A stretch of 34,648 nucleotides of DNA from an uncultured Alphaproteobacteria bacterium (GTDB taxonomy: Bacteria > Pseudomonadota > Alphaproteobacteria > SP197): assembly GCA_943787175.1 (NCBI GenBank), contig CALSLK010000016.1, positions 1 through 34,648 on the forward strand, written 5' to 3'. A program made the position numbers and the translations under genes. The notes beneath the pieces are model-generated. The model ran no database searches. It saw nothing but the letters and a program-made list of their open reading frames with translations, and was not told where the DNA came from. This document shows positions 24,809 through 34,068 of the stretch, piece after piece (the stretch's first letter is position 1; each line of letters opens with the position of its first letter).

Positions 24809-25900
24809 TCAGGTGAGGCTTGCCAGCCCGGCCATCATCTTGCGTTCGGTATCGCTGGTGCGCTCCCAGACCATGGCCTTCCAGTCATCGGCATCGGGAT
24901 AGAAACATCGGCGAATCTCGGCCTTGATGGCTCTGCCCTGTTCGGAGTCGAGGTCGCCGTGGTTGTGGAGCCAGCAATCGGCACGTAGAGAACCCAGAAC
25001 TTGATCGACGGGTGAGGTGCCGAATTCGGGCGTCACCATGGAAAGCGTGGCGTGGGGCGCGGCATTGGCAACGCACTGACTGTTGACGCCCGTCAGAGGC
25101 GCGGATGCTGAACTGCCGTCATCTGTATTCGTGACGTTGGTCTCGCCAAGCCAGGCAACCAGACGGGGATGGCCCGGATCATTCAGAAGATGGTCGGAGA
25201 TGAGCTCGCCGTAACCATAGGGGCCAAGGCCCGTGTGGTAATCGATAAGGCCGACGTGGCGGGCACCTGCTGCGTGTTTGGCGACCACATTATGCATGGT
25301 CCGGGCCGACCAGGTCGTGGCGTTGCCGCCGAAGAACACACCTTCAGGATGGCTGTACTGACCACTGGAAATCGCGCCCTGGCGGGCCATGTCGCCGTGT
25401 TTGTCGGCATAAGCCTGCAGAGCAGACTCGGCCTGCGCCTGTGCCTGCGGCGTCCACTCGGTGGGGCAGATGGCGTGCCGGAGTTCTTCGTAGCCGGCGT
25501 TCACCGGGTAAGGCTGGCTGTGGTCGAGGTGGTTGCGGTTGAGGTCGACATTCTCGTGGGTCACCCGCCGCAGCCAGGAAAAGCCATGAGGGTTGATCGC
25601 ATGAATCAGAACGACAGCCATGCCGTCAGGCAGGTTGTCGTAAAGGCCTGAGCGCATTGCGCCGATCTGCGCACCCGAGCCACAGAAGCCTTCGACGCCG
25701 TGGGTCGCCGACATGGTGAAGAGCACATGGCTTGCATCATCGGGGCCGATGCGGACTACATCCGTTGCAAGCTCCTCGCCCTCACTGCCGCGTTCAGGAT
25801 GGATGTGGTGTTCGGCCTTGTGGCCAAGAGACCCGCATGTCTCCAGGAACTTCGCGCGAGCTTGCGCATAGGTGGCTGAGAAAAACTCTGGCGGTTTCAT
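24809..25900 (-). CDS. DUF2817 family, M14-like zinc carboxypeptidase homologue
   Basis: 363 residues from ATG 25900, with GGAG before it. DUF2817 proteins belong to the zinc carboxypeptidase/aminoacylase clan. Zinc ligands are visible as SATHGVEGFCGSG (His and Glu, HxxE) and LIDYHTGLGPYG (third His). VVLIHAINPHGFSWLRRVTHENVDLNRN contains the substrate-binding Asn/Arg strand of M14 enzymes. MVTPEFGTSPVDQVL near the end supplies the catalytic Glu region. No signal peptide. The substrate is unknown, perhaps an N-acyl or peptide compound. It is upstream of the molybdenum hydroxylase operon on the same strand, but the 132-base gap with its own dyad suggests separate control. Confidence 0.8.
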   Translation of the reverse strand: MKPPEFFSATYAQARAKFLETCGSLGHKAEHHIHPERGSEGEELATDVVRIGPDDASHVLFTMSATHGVEGFCGSGAQIGAMRSGLYDNLPDGMAVVLIHAINPHGFSWLRRVTHENVDLNRNHLDHSQPYPVNAGYEELRHAICPTEWTPQAQAQAESALQAYADKHGDMARQGAISSGQYSHPEGVFFGGNATTWSARTMHNVVAKHAAGARHVGLIDYHTGLGPYGYGELISDHLLNDPGHPRLVAWLGETNVTNTDDGSSASAPLTGVNSQCVANAAPHATLSMVTPEFGTSPVDQVLGSLRADCWLHNHGDLDSEQGRAIKAEIRRCFYPDADDWKAMVWERTSDTERKMMAGLASLT

Positions 25901-26077
25901 GTCTGGCTCCGGGCGATGACGATTGGCGCACGATAGCGCGGAACGTCGGCATCGTCTTGGGCTTCTCGGTGTCACACCCCAACTTGGCTGACTCTTCACT
26001 GGCGGGAATGTCGTTGATGCCGCAGCCAATCCAGAATCACAACACCTGGTGCAGGACCGGAGGCATTCAGGCCGGCA

Positions 26078-26347
26078 TCAGTAACGGCGGGCTGTTGGGT
26101 CCTTCGCCACATCGACTGCATTTCGGCGAGGACGTGTGACCACAAGTGCAAGGGCAGCAGACAGTTTGGGGCCAAACATCACGATTGTGATGATCAGGAC
26201 AACAGGGAGCGCAACAACCACAAAGATAATGAGGCCGCTCTCGACCAACAGGTGAACGCAAAAGACGATGCCGACGAAGAACGTAGCAAAGATAAGCCCG
26301 AAGATAGCGATGGCCAGAAGTCGCCGTGGCCAGAGGGCCTGTTTCAG
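26078..26347 (-). CDS. Small two-helix membrane protein, CTG start proposed
   Basis: An open frame of 89 codons follows the TerB-like gene after 13 bases. It reads LKQALWPRRLLAIAIFGLIFATFFVGIVF (positive-inside helix 1), then a short loop, LIIFVVVALPVVLIITIVMFGP (helix 2), and a basic tail ending PTARRY. The hydrophobic segments and charge pattern are those of a real inner-membrane protein, but no ATG, GTG or TTG is available before helix 1. An in-frame TAA lies four codons upstream of the CTG at 26347, so either CTG is the start or an indel hides it. Function unknown. Probably co-transcribed with the TerB-like gene. Confidence 0.45.
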   Translation of the reverse strand: MKQALWPRRLLAIAIFGLIFATFFVGIVFCVHLLVESGLIIFVVVALPVVLIITIVMFGPKLSAALALVVTRPRRNAVDVAKDPTARRY

Positions 26348-26360
26348 AGGCCCTGATTAC

Positions 26361-26771
26361 TCAGAGGGTCTGATGGCGTGCTCTTGAGCCGCGTTCGATG
26401 GCAGCGGCGGTGAGGCGATCGATGTTGAGGCGCCAGCGCAGCTGCTGGAGCACGGTCATCTCGTCTTCCTCGACAATGAGGTTGGCTGCCGCGACATCGC
26501 AGGCGATGGCATAGGCGGTTTCAAGCAGTTTGTCGGGCAGGTTCTCGGCAATGATGGTGAGGACGGTGTCGAAGCCGTCTTCATCACCCAGCAGGGAACC
26601 GCAGGCCTGTGCAACCTGGGGCAGCTCGTCTTCGCTGAAATCATCGAAGGCGGGAAGGTGGCGCACGATATCGCCAATGGCCTTGAGTTCCTTGTCGTCC
26701 ATGCTGCCATCGGCAGCCGAAACCAGAACCATGGTGTAGATCAGCGCGGCATGGGGGTCGAGCTGGGTCAT
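26361..26771 (-). CDS. TerB-like protein (tellurite-resistance TerB/DjlA domain)
   Basis: This 136-residue all-helical soluble protein starts MTQLDPHAALIYTMVLVSAADGSMDDKELKAIGDIVRHLPAF. The Asp-rich ADGSMDDKE loop after helix 1 and the later repeat VAAANLIVEEDEMTVLQQLRWRLNID are the two acidic, metal-binding half-repeats of TerB domains. Such single-domain proteins are common in proteobacteria and are not evidence of tellurite resistance by themselves. The start ATG 26771 has AGG six bases upstream. ATG 26777 and 26795 are also in frame. Confidence 0.82.
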   Translation of the reverse strand: MTQLDPHAALIYTMVLVSAADGSMDDKELKAIGDIVRHLPAFDDFSEDELPQVAQACGSLLGDEDGFDTVLTIIAENLPDKLLETAYAIACDVAAANLIVEEDEMTVLQQLRWRLNIDRLTAAAIERGSRARHQTL

Positions 26772-26849
26772 TGTCATCCTGCCTTTTTGGAACACTGCAG
26801 TCGATCTGACCGCAGCCGGTATGAGATTACGTCAAAATTCTGGGAAATG

Positions 26850-26862
26850 CCCCGTTGCGGGG
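26850..26862 (-). terminator. Weak terminator hairpin after the helicase gene
   Basis: CCCCG-TTG-CGGGG forms a 5-bp GC stem with a 3-base loop, 43 bases past the helicase stop. On the minus strand it is followed by CATTTCC, only a short T-run, so termination would be inefficient or factor-assisted. The rest of the 133-base gap to the TerB-like gene shows nothing clear. Confidence 0.35.
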
Positions 26863-26904
26863 AATGTAGGAAGCACACCCTGCTTTGTCGAGGTCTGGCG
26901 GGCC

Positions 26905-29649
26905 TCAGTTATCCAGATGGGTGCGTATTTCGCTCACAGCCTCGGCAAGACCCATGCGTTGGGCCTCAAGACCTTCGGGAAAGGCAGAGAGCAGGCGTGA
27001 TGGAAGGGCGCGATCAAGCATGACAAAGATGCCTCTGTCATCGGCGCGGCGCACCAGGCGTCCGAACGCCTGACGCAGGCGCAGGCGGGTGATGAGGTCG
27101 TCCCATGCGCTGCCGCCGAACGCTTCACGCCGGGCCTTGTGCAGAATATCGGGGCGCGGCCAGGGCACGCGGTCGAACACAATGAGCCTGAGCGAGCGGC
27201 CTGGCACATCAACACCGTCACGCACTGCATCGGTCCCCAGCAGGCAGGCATCCTCTTCGGCACGGAAGATGTCGACCAGAGTGCCGGTATCCATAGCGTC
27301 AACGTGCTGGGCATAAAGCGGCAACCCGGCATGTTCCAGCGCTTCGGCGATGCGACTATGGCAATCGCGCAGGCGCGTGATGGCGGTGAAGAGTCCCAGT
27401 GCGCCGCCTTTGGAAGCAAGGAACAACTCACGGAACGCGGAAGCGACCTGGGCCTGGTCGTTGCGTCCGACATCGGTCACCACGATGAGCCGGGTCTGGT
27501 CGCCATAGTCGAAAGGCGAAGCAACAGCAGCCTCTAGCGGTGGGTTGGGCAAGTGACGCAGGCCCGTGCGCAAGGATGCTGCCTGCCAGCCATCGCGCGA
27601 GTCGGCATCGGGGTCACCCGGCGGAAATGGCATCGCGTCGCGTAGCGTGGCTGACGTAACGATGAGGCCATGGGCCTTGGTGGCAACATGTTCGGCAAAG
27701 GGCAGGCCGGGATCGGTCCAGTGCCGGTGCATGCCGACATCGACCTCGCGCCCGGCAAATCGATCCAGTGCAAACCAATCGACGAACTCTTCGGGGGTTT
27801 CGAACTGCAGCTCCGTCAGCATCCGTCGCCATGCACGCACAACCAGGAGGCCGCGTCGTTCCAGACTGCGCACCATGGCATCGATGCGCAGACGCGTGGC
27901 GGTGTCGAGTTCATCGGCACGGCGGTCGAGTTCGTCGGCGAGGTGTTTGGCCAGTGCAGCCAGCGGTCGCTCGAGATCACCCAGTTGATCCTGCAGCAGG
28001 CTTGCGGCATCGGCGATGCCGTCGATCAGGGGGGCAACGGGGCATTCCAGGCCATAGCCGCCGGCATTGGAGCCCGAACGGGCCATGACCTGCTGGCGCA
28101 CGAGCGAGAGAAACCGTTCAGCGGGGCCGCGAGGCTGCTCATCAGCCAGACGCTGACGCCAGCTCTCGCCGGGCAGAACGCGGGCGCCGCGCTGGACCTG
28201 TTCCAGAGGTTCTTCTCCACCCTCACCGATAAGGTCACTGACCCGACGGGAAAGACCCCGGGCGCGTGAGCGGCGGCCTTCTGCGCCCAGTAACCAGCGG
28301 CGCAAATCCTCGCCCTCGCGGCCGGTCAGTTCGGCAGAAAAGATGCTGTCTGCGGCGTCAAAGAGGTGATGGCCCTCATCAAAGATGTAGCGGGTTGCGA
28401 GGTTGGGATCGTCTTCGCCCGCCATGGAGGCCTGGATCAGGACAAGTGCGTGGTTGGCAACAACGAGGTCGGCCTGACGGGCGCGTCTGATTGAACGTTC
28501 GATAAAACACTTCTGATAGTGCGGGCAGCCGGAATAGACACATTCGCCGCGCTGGTCGGCCAGCCCAAGCGTGCGGGGATTGCCCAGAAGTTCGACAAGC
28601 CAGCCGGGGAAATCACCGCCGGTCATGTCGCCGTCGCGTGTTGCCTGAACCCAGCGTGCCATCAGACCCAGGGGAATGGCTTCGTTGGGGCGGGCCGTGG
28701 TGACCTGGGTCGCTTCGGCCAGATTGAGAAGACAGATGTAGTTCTCGCGACCTTTGCGCACGACGATGCGACGGCGCTTGATCGCGGGGTCGGGGAACAG
28801 GCGATCCAGTTCCTGATCGACCTGGCGCTGCAGGTTGCGGGTATAGGTGCTGATCCAGACGGAGCCCTTGTTCTTTTCTGCCCATACACTGGCTGGTGCG
28901 ATGTAACCAAGGGTCTTGCCGACACCCGTTCCTGCTTCTGCGATGACGGCCTCTGGCTCGCCCGTGCGCTGGCGGGGGGCAAAGCCGAAGGAAAGCGCGG
29001 CGGCGTATTCAGCCTGCTGAGGGCGTTTTTCAGCATCGCTGCCCAGAAGCTGGGTGAGGCGTTCCTGGGTCTCATCCTGGCTGACGGGGTCATGGCCTGC
29101 TGGCGGACGCGGGCCGGTTTCGGACCATTCCTCCAACCTGGACCAGACATCGAGCGAAGGCCGGATGGTGGCATCAAGCGCCAGGGAATCGGCGATGTCG
29201 CCGCCCCAGATCCAGCCGCCCTGGATCATGGCCGCTGCAATTCTACCCGTTCGTTTGCGGTTCTGCGGATCGAGGCCCGCGAGCTGTTCCAGAAGCATCC
29301 CTGCGGCGTCACGCAAGGCCATGGCCTGATCGGCAAGGTCGTGGGGGTCGGAGATGCCGAGAGACTGTGCGAGCCCGCGCGGCGTTGGAACAACGAACCT
29401 TGCGGGCAGAACAAAGGCAACGAGCTCGAGAATATCAAAGGCTGATGCGCCGCGGGCTCCTGTCCGCCGTCGCATGGCGCCGGCATGACAGATCAGGGGA
29501 GCGGGTCCCGCTTCCCACCGCCGTCGTGCTTCCTTCTGGTCGATCTCCTCGATCTCGCCGTCGGGGTGCAGCCAGATGGCACCGGCAGCTCCGGCAACAA
29601 GTACTGGAGCAGCGCGCCAACCGCCGGCGGCATCGAGTGAAACTGTCAT
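26905..29649 (-). CDS. ATP-dependent DNA helicase, DinG/XPD-like superfamily 2
   Basis: 914 residues. The helicase core has [13 protein letters not shown] (Walker A, 238-249), a four-Cys iron-sulfur set (NYICLL ... [19 protein letters not shown]) as in XPD/Din[14 protein letters not shown] (DEAH-type box), VTSATLRD (motif III), [31 protein letters not shown] (motif V) and [18 protein letters not shown] (motif VI). It would unwind DNA 5' to 3', with likely roles in repair or R-loop removal. Residues 1-180 are not helicase. Parts (APLICHAG..., [25 protein letters not shown]) recall a DnaQ-type exonuclease domain with its acidic residues lost. It is divergent from lysK with a 139-base gap. Confidence 0.9.
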   Translation of the reverse strand: MTVSLDAAGGWRAAPVLVAGAAGAIWLHPDGEIEEIDQKEARRRWEAGPAPLICHAGAMRRRTGARGASAFDILELVAFVLPARFVVPTPRGLAQSLGISDPHDLADQAMALRDAAGMLLEQLAGLDPQNRKRTGRIAAAMIQGGWIWGGDIADSLALDATIRPSLDVWSRLEEWSETGPRPPAGHDPVSQDETQERLTQLLGSDAEKRPQQAEYAAALSFGFAPRQRTGEPEAVIAEAGTGVGKTLGYIAPASVWAEKNKGSVWISTYTRNLQRQVDQELDRLFPDPAIKRRRIVVRKGRENYICLLNLAEATQVTTARPNEAIPLGLMARWVQATRDGDMTGGDFPGWLVELLGNPRTLGLADQRGECVYSGCPHYQKCFIERSIRRARQADLVVANHALVLIQASMAGEDDPNLATRYIFDEGHHLFDAADSIFSAELTGREGEDLRRWLLGAEGRRSRARGLSRRVSDLIGEGGEEPLEQVQRGARVLPGESWRQRLADEQPRGPAERFLSLVRQQVMARSGSNAGGYGLECPVAPLIDGIADAASLLQDQLGDLERPLAALAKHLADELDRRADELDTATRLRIDAMVRSLERRGLLVVRAWRRMLTELQFETPEEFVDWFALDRFAGREVDVGMHRHWTDPGLPFAEHVATKAHGLIVTSATLRDAMPFPPGDPDADSRDGWQAASLRTGLRHLPNPPLEAAVASPFDYGDQTRLIVVTDVGRNDQAQVASAFRELFLASKGGALGLFTAITRLRDCHSRIAEALEHAGLPLYAQHVDAMDTGTLVDIFRAEEDACLLGTDAVRDGVDVPGRSLRLIVFDRVPWPRPDILHKARREAFGGSAWDDLITRLRLRQAFGRLVRRADDRGIFVMLDRALPSRLLSAFPEGLEAQRMGLAEAVSEIRTHLDN

Positions 29650-29711
29650 ATCTCTGACCTATCGCGTGGGGCGCAGGAACAAAAGAGGGATTTGGTGGCA
29701 GGCCCGCAAAA

Positions 29712-29745
29712 AGACCGTTGGTTCCGCCCGGGGGAAAAACGGTCT
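29712..29745 (+). promoter_or_regulatory. Long dyad between the helicase and lysK genes
   Basis: AGACCGTT (29712-29719) and AACGGTCT (29738-29745) are perfect 8-base inverted arms. Inner TTCC and GGAA can extend the stem. The motif GGTTCCGC occurs inside the loop side and again just after the right arm (29748-29755), as a direct repeat. No T-run follows, so it is not a simple terminator. It is a candidate operator or leader structure 44-77 bases before the lysK start. Confidence 0.45.
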
Positions 29746-29788
29746 AGGTTCCGCGCCCAATCCAACCCCATTCGGAGCATTGACCACA

Positions 29789-31360
29789 ATGTCGCTCAAG
29801 GAGACTGCCCAGAACAGCAAGGCGTGGCCCTTTGAAGAAGCGCGCAAGCTGGTCAAACGTCTGGGGGGCAAGGATCCGGAGAAGGGTTATGTGCTGTTCG
29901 AGACAGGATATGGCCCGTCGGGATTGCCGCATATCGGCACGTTCGGTGAAGTCGCACGCACGAGCATGGTGCGGCATGCGTTTTCGTTGTTGAGCGACGT
30001 GCCGACACGGTTGTTTGCGTTTTCCGATGACATGGACGGTCTGCGCAAGGTGCCCGACAATGTGCCGGGCAAGGAGAAGATGACGGCTGAACTGGGCCTT
30101 CCGCTCACTAAGGTCAGCAATCCGTTCGATTCCGAGTACGCCAGCTTTGGCGAACACAACAATGCGATGCTGCGCAAGTTCCTGGACCGCTTCGGGTTCG
30201 AATATGAATTCGTCAGCTCGACGGAAATGTATACCGACGGCAAGTTTGATATGGCACTGATGCGGGTGCTGGAGCGGTTTGATGCCGTCATGGACATCAT
30301 GCTGCCCAGCCTGCGCGAGGAGCGCCGGCTAACCTATTCGCCGTTCCTGCCGGTGTCGCCCAAGACGGGCCGGGTTCTGCTGGTGCCGACGCTGGAACGC
30401 AATGTCGAGGCTGGCACGATTGTCTTTGAGGACGAAGATGGCTCCAAGGCCGAGGTGCCGGTGACGGGTGGTCACTGCAAGCTGAACTGGAAGCCCGATT
30501 GGGGCATGCGCTGGTTCGCACTTGGGGTTGATTACGAAATGGCGGGCAAGGACCTGATCGATTCCGTGCGGCTGTCGGGACAGATCTGCCGCGCACTGGA
30601 TGGACGCGCGCCTGAAGGGTTCAATTATGAGCTCTTCCTGGACGAGAACGGCGAGAAGATTTCAAAGTCGCGCGGCAACGGTATGACGATCGACGAGTGG
30701 CTGCGTTACGGCACCGAAGAGAGCCTGACGCATTTCATGTATCAGAAGCCAAGGACGGCCAAGCGGCTGTTCTTCGACGTCATCCCGCGCAATGTCGATG
30801 AATACGCCCAGCATCTGGCGGCGTTCAGCGGCCAGGACGACAAGCGCATCGATAATCCGGTCTGGCATCTTCACAGCGGCAAGCCGCCGGTCGAGGACCA
30901 GAAGCTGACCTATGGCATGCTTCTGAACCTGGCCAGCGTCTGCAATGCCGAGGAAAAATCGGTTCTGTGGGGGTTCATCAGCCGCTACCTGCCCGGCTCA
31001 ACACCTCAGACCGAGCCGCTGTTGGACCGCCTGTCGGAACTGGCGGTGAACTATTACCAGGACTTCGTGAAGCCCGCGAAAGAGTTCCGTGCTCCCAGCG
31101 ATCAGGAACGCAAGGCAATCGAGGGCCTCATCGGTCGCTTCGAAGCGCTGCCTGCTGATTCTGATGGCGAGGCGTTCCAGACTGAAGTGTATGCGGTCGG
31201 CAAGGAGCATGGTTTTGACCCGCTCCGTAGCTGGTTCCAGGCGCTCTATGAAGTGTTGCTGGGACAGAGTGCCGGACCACGCTTCGGCAGCTTTGTTGCA
31301 CTTTATGGGCGTGACGAGATCCTGGCCCTGATGCGCGAAAAGCTGGCGGAAGCAGGCTGA
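29789..31360 (+). CDS. lysK: Lysine--tRNA ligase, class I
   Basis: 523 residues. It charges tRNA-Lys with lysine using the class I Rossmann fold, the form found in archaea and many alphaproteobacteria, instead of the class II LysS of most bacteria. Signatures are [16 protein letters not shown] with the HIGH-like PHIG (47-50) and [10 protein letters not shown] with the KMSKS-like KISKS (290-294). [19 protein letters not shown] and [28 protein letters not shown] are family blocks. The C-terminal helical anticodon domain is complete. ATG 29789 gives the family N-terminus [19 protein letters not shown]. The in-frame extension back to 29576 overlaps the helicase gene and is not credible. The SDR gene follows after 2 bases. 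Confidence 0.95.
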   Translation: MSLKETAQNSKAWPFEEARKLVKRLGGKDPEKGYVLFETGYGPSGLPHIGTFGEVARTSMVRHAFSLLSDVPTRLFAFSDDMDGLRKVPDNVPGKEKMTAELGLPLTKVSNPFDSEYASFGEHNNAMLRKFLDRFGFEYEFVSSTEMYTDGKFDMALMRVLERFDAVMDIMLPSLREERRLTYSPFLPVSPKTGRVLLVPTLERNVEAGTIVFEDEDGSKAEVPVTGGHCKLNWKPDWGMRWFALGVDYEMAGKDLIDSVRLSGQICRALDGRAPEGFNYELFLDENGEKISKSRGNGMTIDEWLRYGTEESLTHFMYQKPRTAKRLFFDVIPRNVDEYAQHLAAFSGQDDKRIDNPVWHLHSGKPPVEDQKLTYGMLLNLASVCNAEEKSVLWGFISRYLPGSTPQTEPLLDRLSELAVNYYQDFVKPAKEFRAPSDQERKAIEGLIGRFEALPADSDGEAFQTEVYAVGKEHGFDPLRSWFQALYEVLLGQSAGPRFGSFVALYGRDEILALMREKLAEAG

Positions 31361-31362
31361 AG

Positions 31363-32124
31363 ATGGCTGGTGAACTGGAAGGCAGAGTTGCTCTGGTTAC
31401 CGGTTCAGCCGGCGGTATAGGACGTGCGACCGCCGTGATGCTGGCAGCCATGGGTGCTGACCTAGTGCTGCTGGATCTCAAACGAGATACACTAAAAGAT
31501 GTTGTCCACGAGATCGAGGCGATGGGGCGACGTGCTCATGCCATTCCCATCGACATCCAGGATCGCGCTGGCGTGCGTGCCGCGATTGCCGAGGCCGAAA
31601 CGGTGCTGGGTGGCATCGGTATCCTGGTCAACAACGCCGGGGTCGGTGCGAGTGGGCCTGGCGAACTTGAGAATATCGGGGATGCCGATCTTGATCGCAT
31701 GTTCGGTGTTCATGTCATGGGTGCGTTTGTCGCGGCACAGGCTGTGGTGCCAGGCATGAAAGCGCGCAAATGGGGACGCATCGTCAACATCGCATCGAAC
31801 CGTGGCCAGGTGGGGTTTACCGACGGCAGCCATTATTCCGGTGCCAAGGGAGCCCTGATTGCGATGGCGAAATCCTGGGCCAAGGAACTGGCGCCGTTTG
31901 GCATTCTGGCGAATGCAGTCGCACCCGGAGTTGTGCGCACCGCCATGACCGAGGAACACGGCATGGATGCGATTGTCGAGGAGGCAAGCTGGAATCTGAT
32001 GAACCGCTGGGCTGAGCCTGAAGAGATTGCTGCAACCGTTGCGTTTCTTGTGAGCGGCGCAGGGTCGTACTACACCGGGCAGCTTATGTGCCCGAATGGC
32101 GGCGACCCGATCGTGGGGATCTGA
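31363..32124 (+). CDS. Classical short-chain dehydrogenase/reductase
   Basis: 253 residues with all classical SDR features: TGSAGGIG (13-20) for the dinucleotide, Asp38 at the end of strand 2 favouring NAD(H), ILVNNAGVG (87-95), catalytic Ser145, Tyr158 and Lys162 (SHYSGAKGAL), and APGVVRTAMTEEHG after them. The C-terminus GQLMCPNGGDPIVGI is the usual tetramer-contact end. It oxidises or reduces a hydroxy/keto compound that cannot be named from sequence; FabG- and glucose-dehydrogenase-like relatives are common. It follows lysK by 2 bases, so it is co-transcribed though unrelated in pathway. Confidence 0.9.
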   Translation: MAGELEGRVALVTGSAGGIGRATAVMLAAMGADLVLLDLKRDTLKDVVHEIEAMGRRAHAIPIDIQDRAGVRAAIAEAETVLGGIGILVNNAGVGASGPGELENIGDADLDRMFGVHVMGAFVAAQAVVPGMKARKWGRIVNIASNRGQVGFTDGSHYSGAKGALIAMAKSWAKELAPFGILANAVAPGVVRTAMTEEHGMDAIVEEASWNLMNRWAEPEEIAATVAFLVSGAGSYYTGQLMCPNGGDPIVGI

Positions 32125-32158
32125 GCATCTGGTATGATGCCGTAGAGCGCGAGGTTGG

Positions 32159-32665
32159 TCATGTCTCGTTGGGCAGGGCCGTCCAATCGGCGAAGGAACT
32201 TGCACGGCCAGGGTAGCCAGGATTCGTGAAGGGCCAATCGCGAGCGATCCAGTCTGTGACCGTCTTGTAGAGTTCTTCATCAAGACCACTGGACAGTTCA
32301 TCAGCACGAACCCATAGGGTGACCTTGGCGTCATGATCCCTCTTGCGGGTGGGGTTAATGTATATGCAGCCAAGGCAGCGGCTCTCGTCATGGTTCATCA
32401 TGGTGTAGGCGAAGGAGTAGCCCATCGTGAACTCGCGCTGGTGCCAGCCCAGATCGATCAGGTCGTCTTCCAGAGTAAGGCCCTCAGGCCAAACGCTGCC
32501 GGATTCTGCGCTGTAGGTGTTCTGCAGGTGCTCGACGCTGGTCATGACCGCGTCATAGTCCTTGATGACATCGTTGACCGTGAGCATGCGCAGGCGAAAG
32601 CGTGGATGTTCCAGACTTTCAGGCACGACGAAGTCGTCGGGAACCAGGCGTTTGCGGTCATGCAT
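32159..32665 (-). CDS. GNAT-like N-acetyltransferase-fold protein
   Basis: 168 residues. After FVVPESLEHPRFRLRMLTVNDVIKDYDAVMTS (the first GNAT strand and helices) come LTLEDDLIDLGWHQREFTMGYSFAYTMMNHDESRCLGCIYINPTRKRDHDAKVTLWVRADEL, where the central strands and the acetyl-CoA-side helix (LDEELYKTVTDWIARDWPF) are expected. The classical Q/RxxGxG/A pyrophosphate loop is not clear, so activity is uncertain. It ends convergent with the SDR gene (34-base gap, no hairpin seen) and lies 5 bases downstream of the YcaQ-type gene on the same strand. Confidence 0.65.
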   Translation of the reverse strand: MHDRKRLVPDDFVVPESLEHPRFRLRMLTVNDVIKDYDAVMTSVEHLQNTYSAESGSVWPEGLTLEDDLIDLGWHQREFTMGYSFAYTMMNHDESRCLGCIYINPTRKRDHDAKVTLWVRADELSSGLDEELYKTVTDWIARDWPFTNPGYPGRASSFADWTALPNET

Positions 32666-32670
32666 GGGTA

Positions 32671-33882
32671 TCAGATCTCCAGGTCAGGACGGTTGGCGGG
32701 AAGGGTGACGTGATCGGCACCAAGAAAGCGACGGAACCGTTCGAGTTCGGAAGCAAGTGCAGCTGTGCGACCCTTGGACAAGCGCACCTTGGGCTCCCAC
32801 CAGAGATTGTTGATGGCGAGTTCGCCCCGGTCACGATGAAATTTCATGCAGGCGCGCCCTGCGATGCGTTCGCCTTCAAGCAGCGGCAAAACATAATAGC
32901 CGTAGCGGCGTTTTGGTGCAGGCACGAAGGCTTCAAAGCGATAGTCGAAATTGAAGAGACGCAGGGCGCGATTGCGATCGCGCAAAACAGGATCAAAGGG
33001 GCTGAGGAAACGCAGGCGCGCAGGTGGCTCTGGAGCGTTTGCAAGCAGGTCTTCGACATGGTTCCAGGCGATGGACATGCGTGGCTTGCTGTTGTCGGAA
33101 CAATCCACGGTGACTTGTTGCAGGCGATGGGTGTTGGCTTCAACCCACGCTTTGGCATCGGCAGGAGAGACAGAAGCCCAGTAGGCCGCCAACTCCCCTG
33201 ATGTGGCGACCCCGAGCCGGTTAAGGGCCGTGGAGCAGGCCCATTCGACGTGTTCTTCGTAGCTGGGGAGATTGCAGCGGTGGTGGTCGGGAATCACACG
33301 TTCGGTGAGGTCATAGACTTTCTGGAAGTTCTCCCGGCGAACGACCGAAAGCTCACCTGCCCACCAGAGGTATTCCAGAGCGGCTTTGGTTGGGCCCCAG
33401 CCCCACCAGGGGCCTGCGCGTTTGTCGTCGCCACCGATGTCGCGGGACATGGTCGGTCCGTTGTCGCGAATATGATCGTGCACGCGTGCAATAACGGCAT
33501 GTGCATTATCGCCGATGCGTTCGATGAACCAGCTCTTGTCAGTGACCCGTTCGGTCATGCGGCGAAAGCGGTGCGTCCAGTGCGGGAACCACTGAATCGG
33601 GATGATCGAGGAATCGTGGGTCCAGTGTTCGAACAGGCGCCGGTCTTTCGCGAGCAAGTCGTCGAGGTCGCGGCGGCGATAGGTCTGATTGCGTGAGAAC
33701 AGAGTGAGGTGATGCGCTCGTTCGACAGTGATGATGCTGTCGAGTTGCACAAAACCCATGCGCTCGATGAGCAAAAACAGTTCGTCGCGGCGCATGCGCG
33801 GGCGCGGATCGTCGGCCAACCCCTGTAAATGCAGGAAAAGCCGGCGCGCGCTGCTATTGTTGATGGTGAACGTTGCGTTCAT
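32671..33882 (-). CDS. YcaQ/AlkZ-type interstrand crosslink DNA glycosylase (winged-helix family)
   Basis: 403 residues from ATG 33882. The HTH_42/YcaQ family unhooks DNA interstrand crosslinks and removes bulky N7-alkyl purines. The catalytic QxD motif is present as FVQLDSI (Gln46, Asp48), followed by VVERAHHL-like ITVERAHHLTLFSRN. Other family blocks are LFEHWTHDSSIIPIQWFPHW, PWWGWGPTKAALEYLWWAGELSVVRR (winged helix), FLSPFDPVLRDRNRALRLFNFDYRFEAFVP and RYGYYVLPLLEGERIAGRACMKFHRD, all close to E. coli YcaQ. The winged helices and beta barrel are complete and length is normal. An upstream in-frame extension to 34020 covers the regulatory gap and is not credible. Confidence 0.88.
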   Translation of the reverse strand: MNATFTINNSSARRLFLHLQGLADDPRPRMRRDELFLLIERMGFVQLDSIITVERAHHLTLFSRNQTYRRRDLDDLLAKDRRLFEHWTHDSSIIPIQWFPHWTHRFRRMTERVTDKSWFIERIGDNAHAVIARVHDHIRDNGPTMSRDIGGDDKRAGPWWGWGPTKAALEYLWWAGELSVVRRENFQKVYDLTERVIPDHHRCNLPSYEEHVEWACSTALNRLGVATSGELAAYWASVSPADAKAWVEANTHRLQQVTVDCSDNSKPRMSIAWNHVEDLLANAPEPPARLRFLSPFDPVLRDRNRALRLFNFDYRFEAFVPAPKRRYGYYVLPLLEGERIAGRACMKFHRDRGELAINNLWWEPKVRLSKGRTAALASELERFRRFLGADHVTLPANRPDLEI

Positions 33883-33980
33883 CACGACACCATAGCGATG
33901 CCGTGCCCAGAGATCAGGGCGCGAGCACTTTTGGGTGTGGATACACGACTGAATGAGGCGTGGTGATGGGAGCGGCGATG

Positions 33981-33996
33981 TGTGACCATGGTCACA
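33981..33996 (+). promoter_or_regulatory. CRP-type operator, perfect 16-bp palindrome
   Basis: TGTGACCATGGTCACA is its own reverse complement and matches the E. coli CRP half-site layout TGTGA-N6-TCACA exactly. It lies in the gap between the YcaQ-type gene and the FecR-domain gene, centred 80 bases before ATG 34069 and 106 bases before the divergent ATG 33882. That spacing suits activation of the FecR-domain gene. Confidence 0.6.
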
Positions 33997-34068
33997 GGAA
34001 TGTTGATGGGAACAAGACAATTGGACTTGCCGCTACCACGTGCTGTGTTTGCAAATCGGATACGGATC

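Noticed and set aside
26361..26771. Tellurite-resistance operon
   Set aside because: Only a lone TerB-domain protein is present; terC, terD, terE and related genes are absent.
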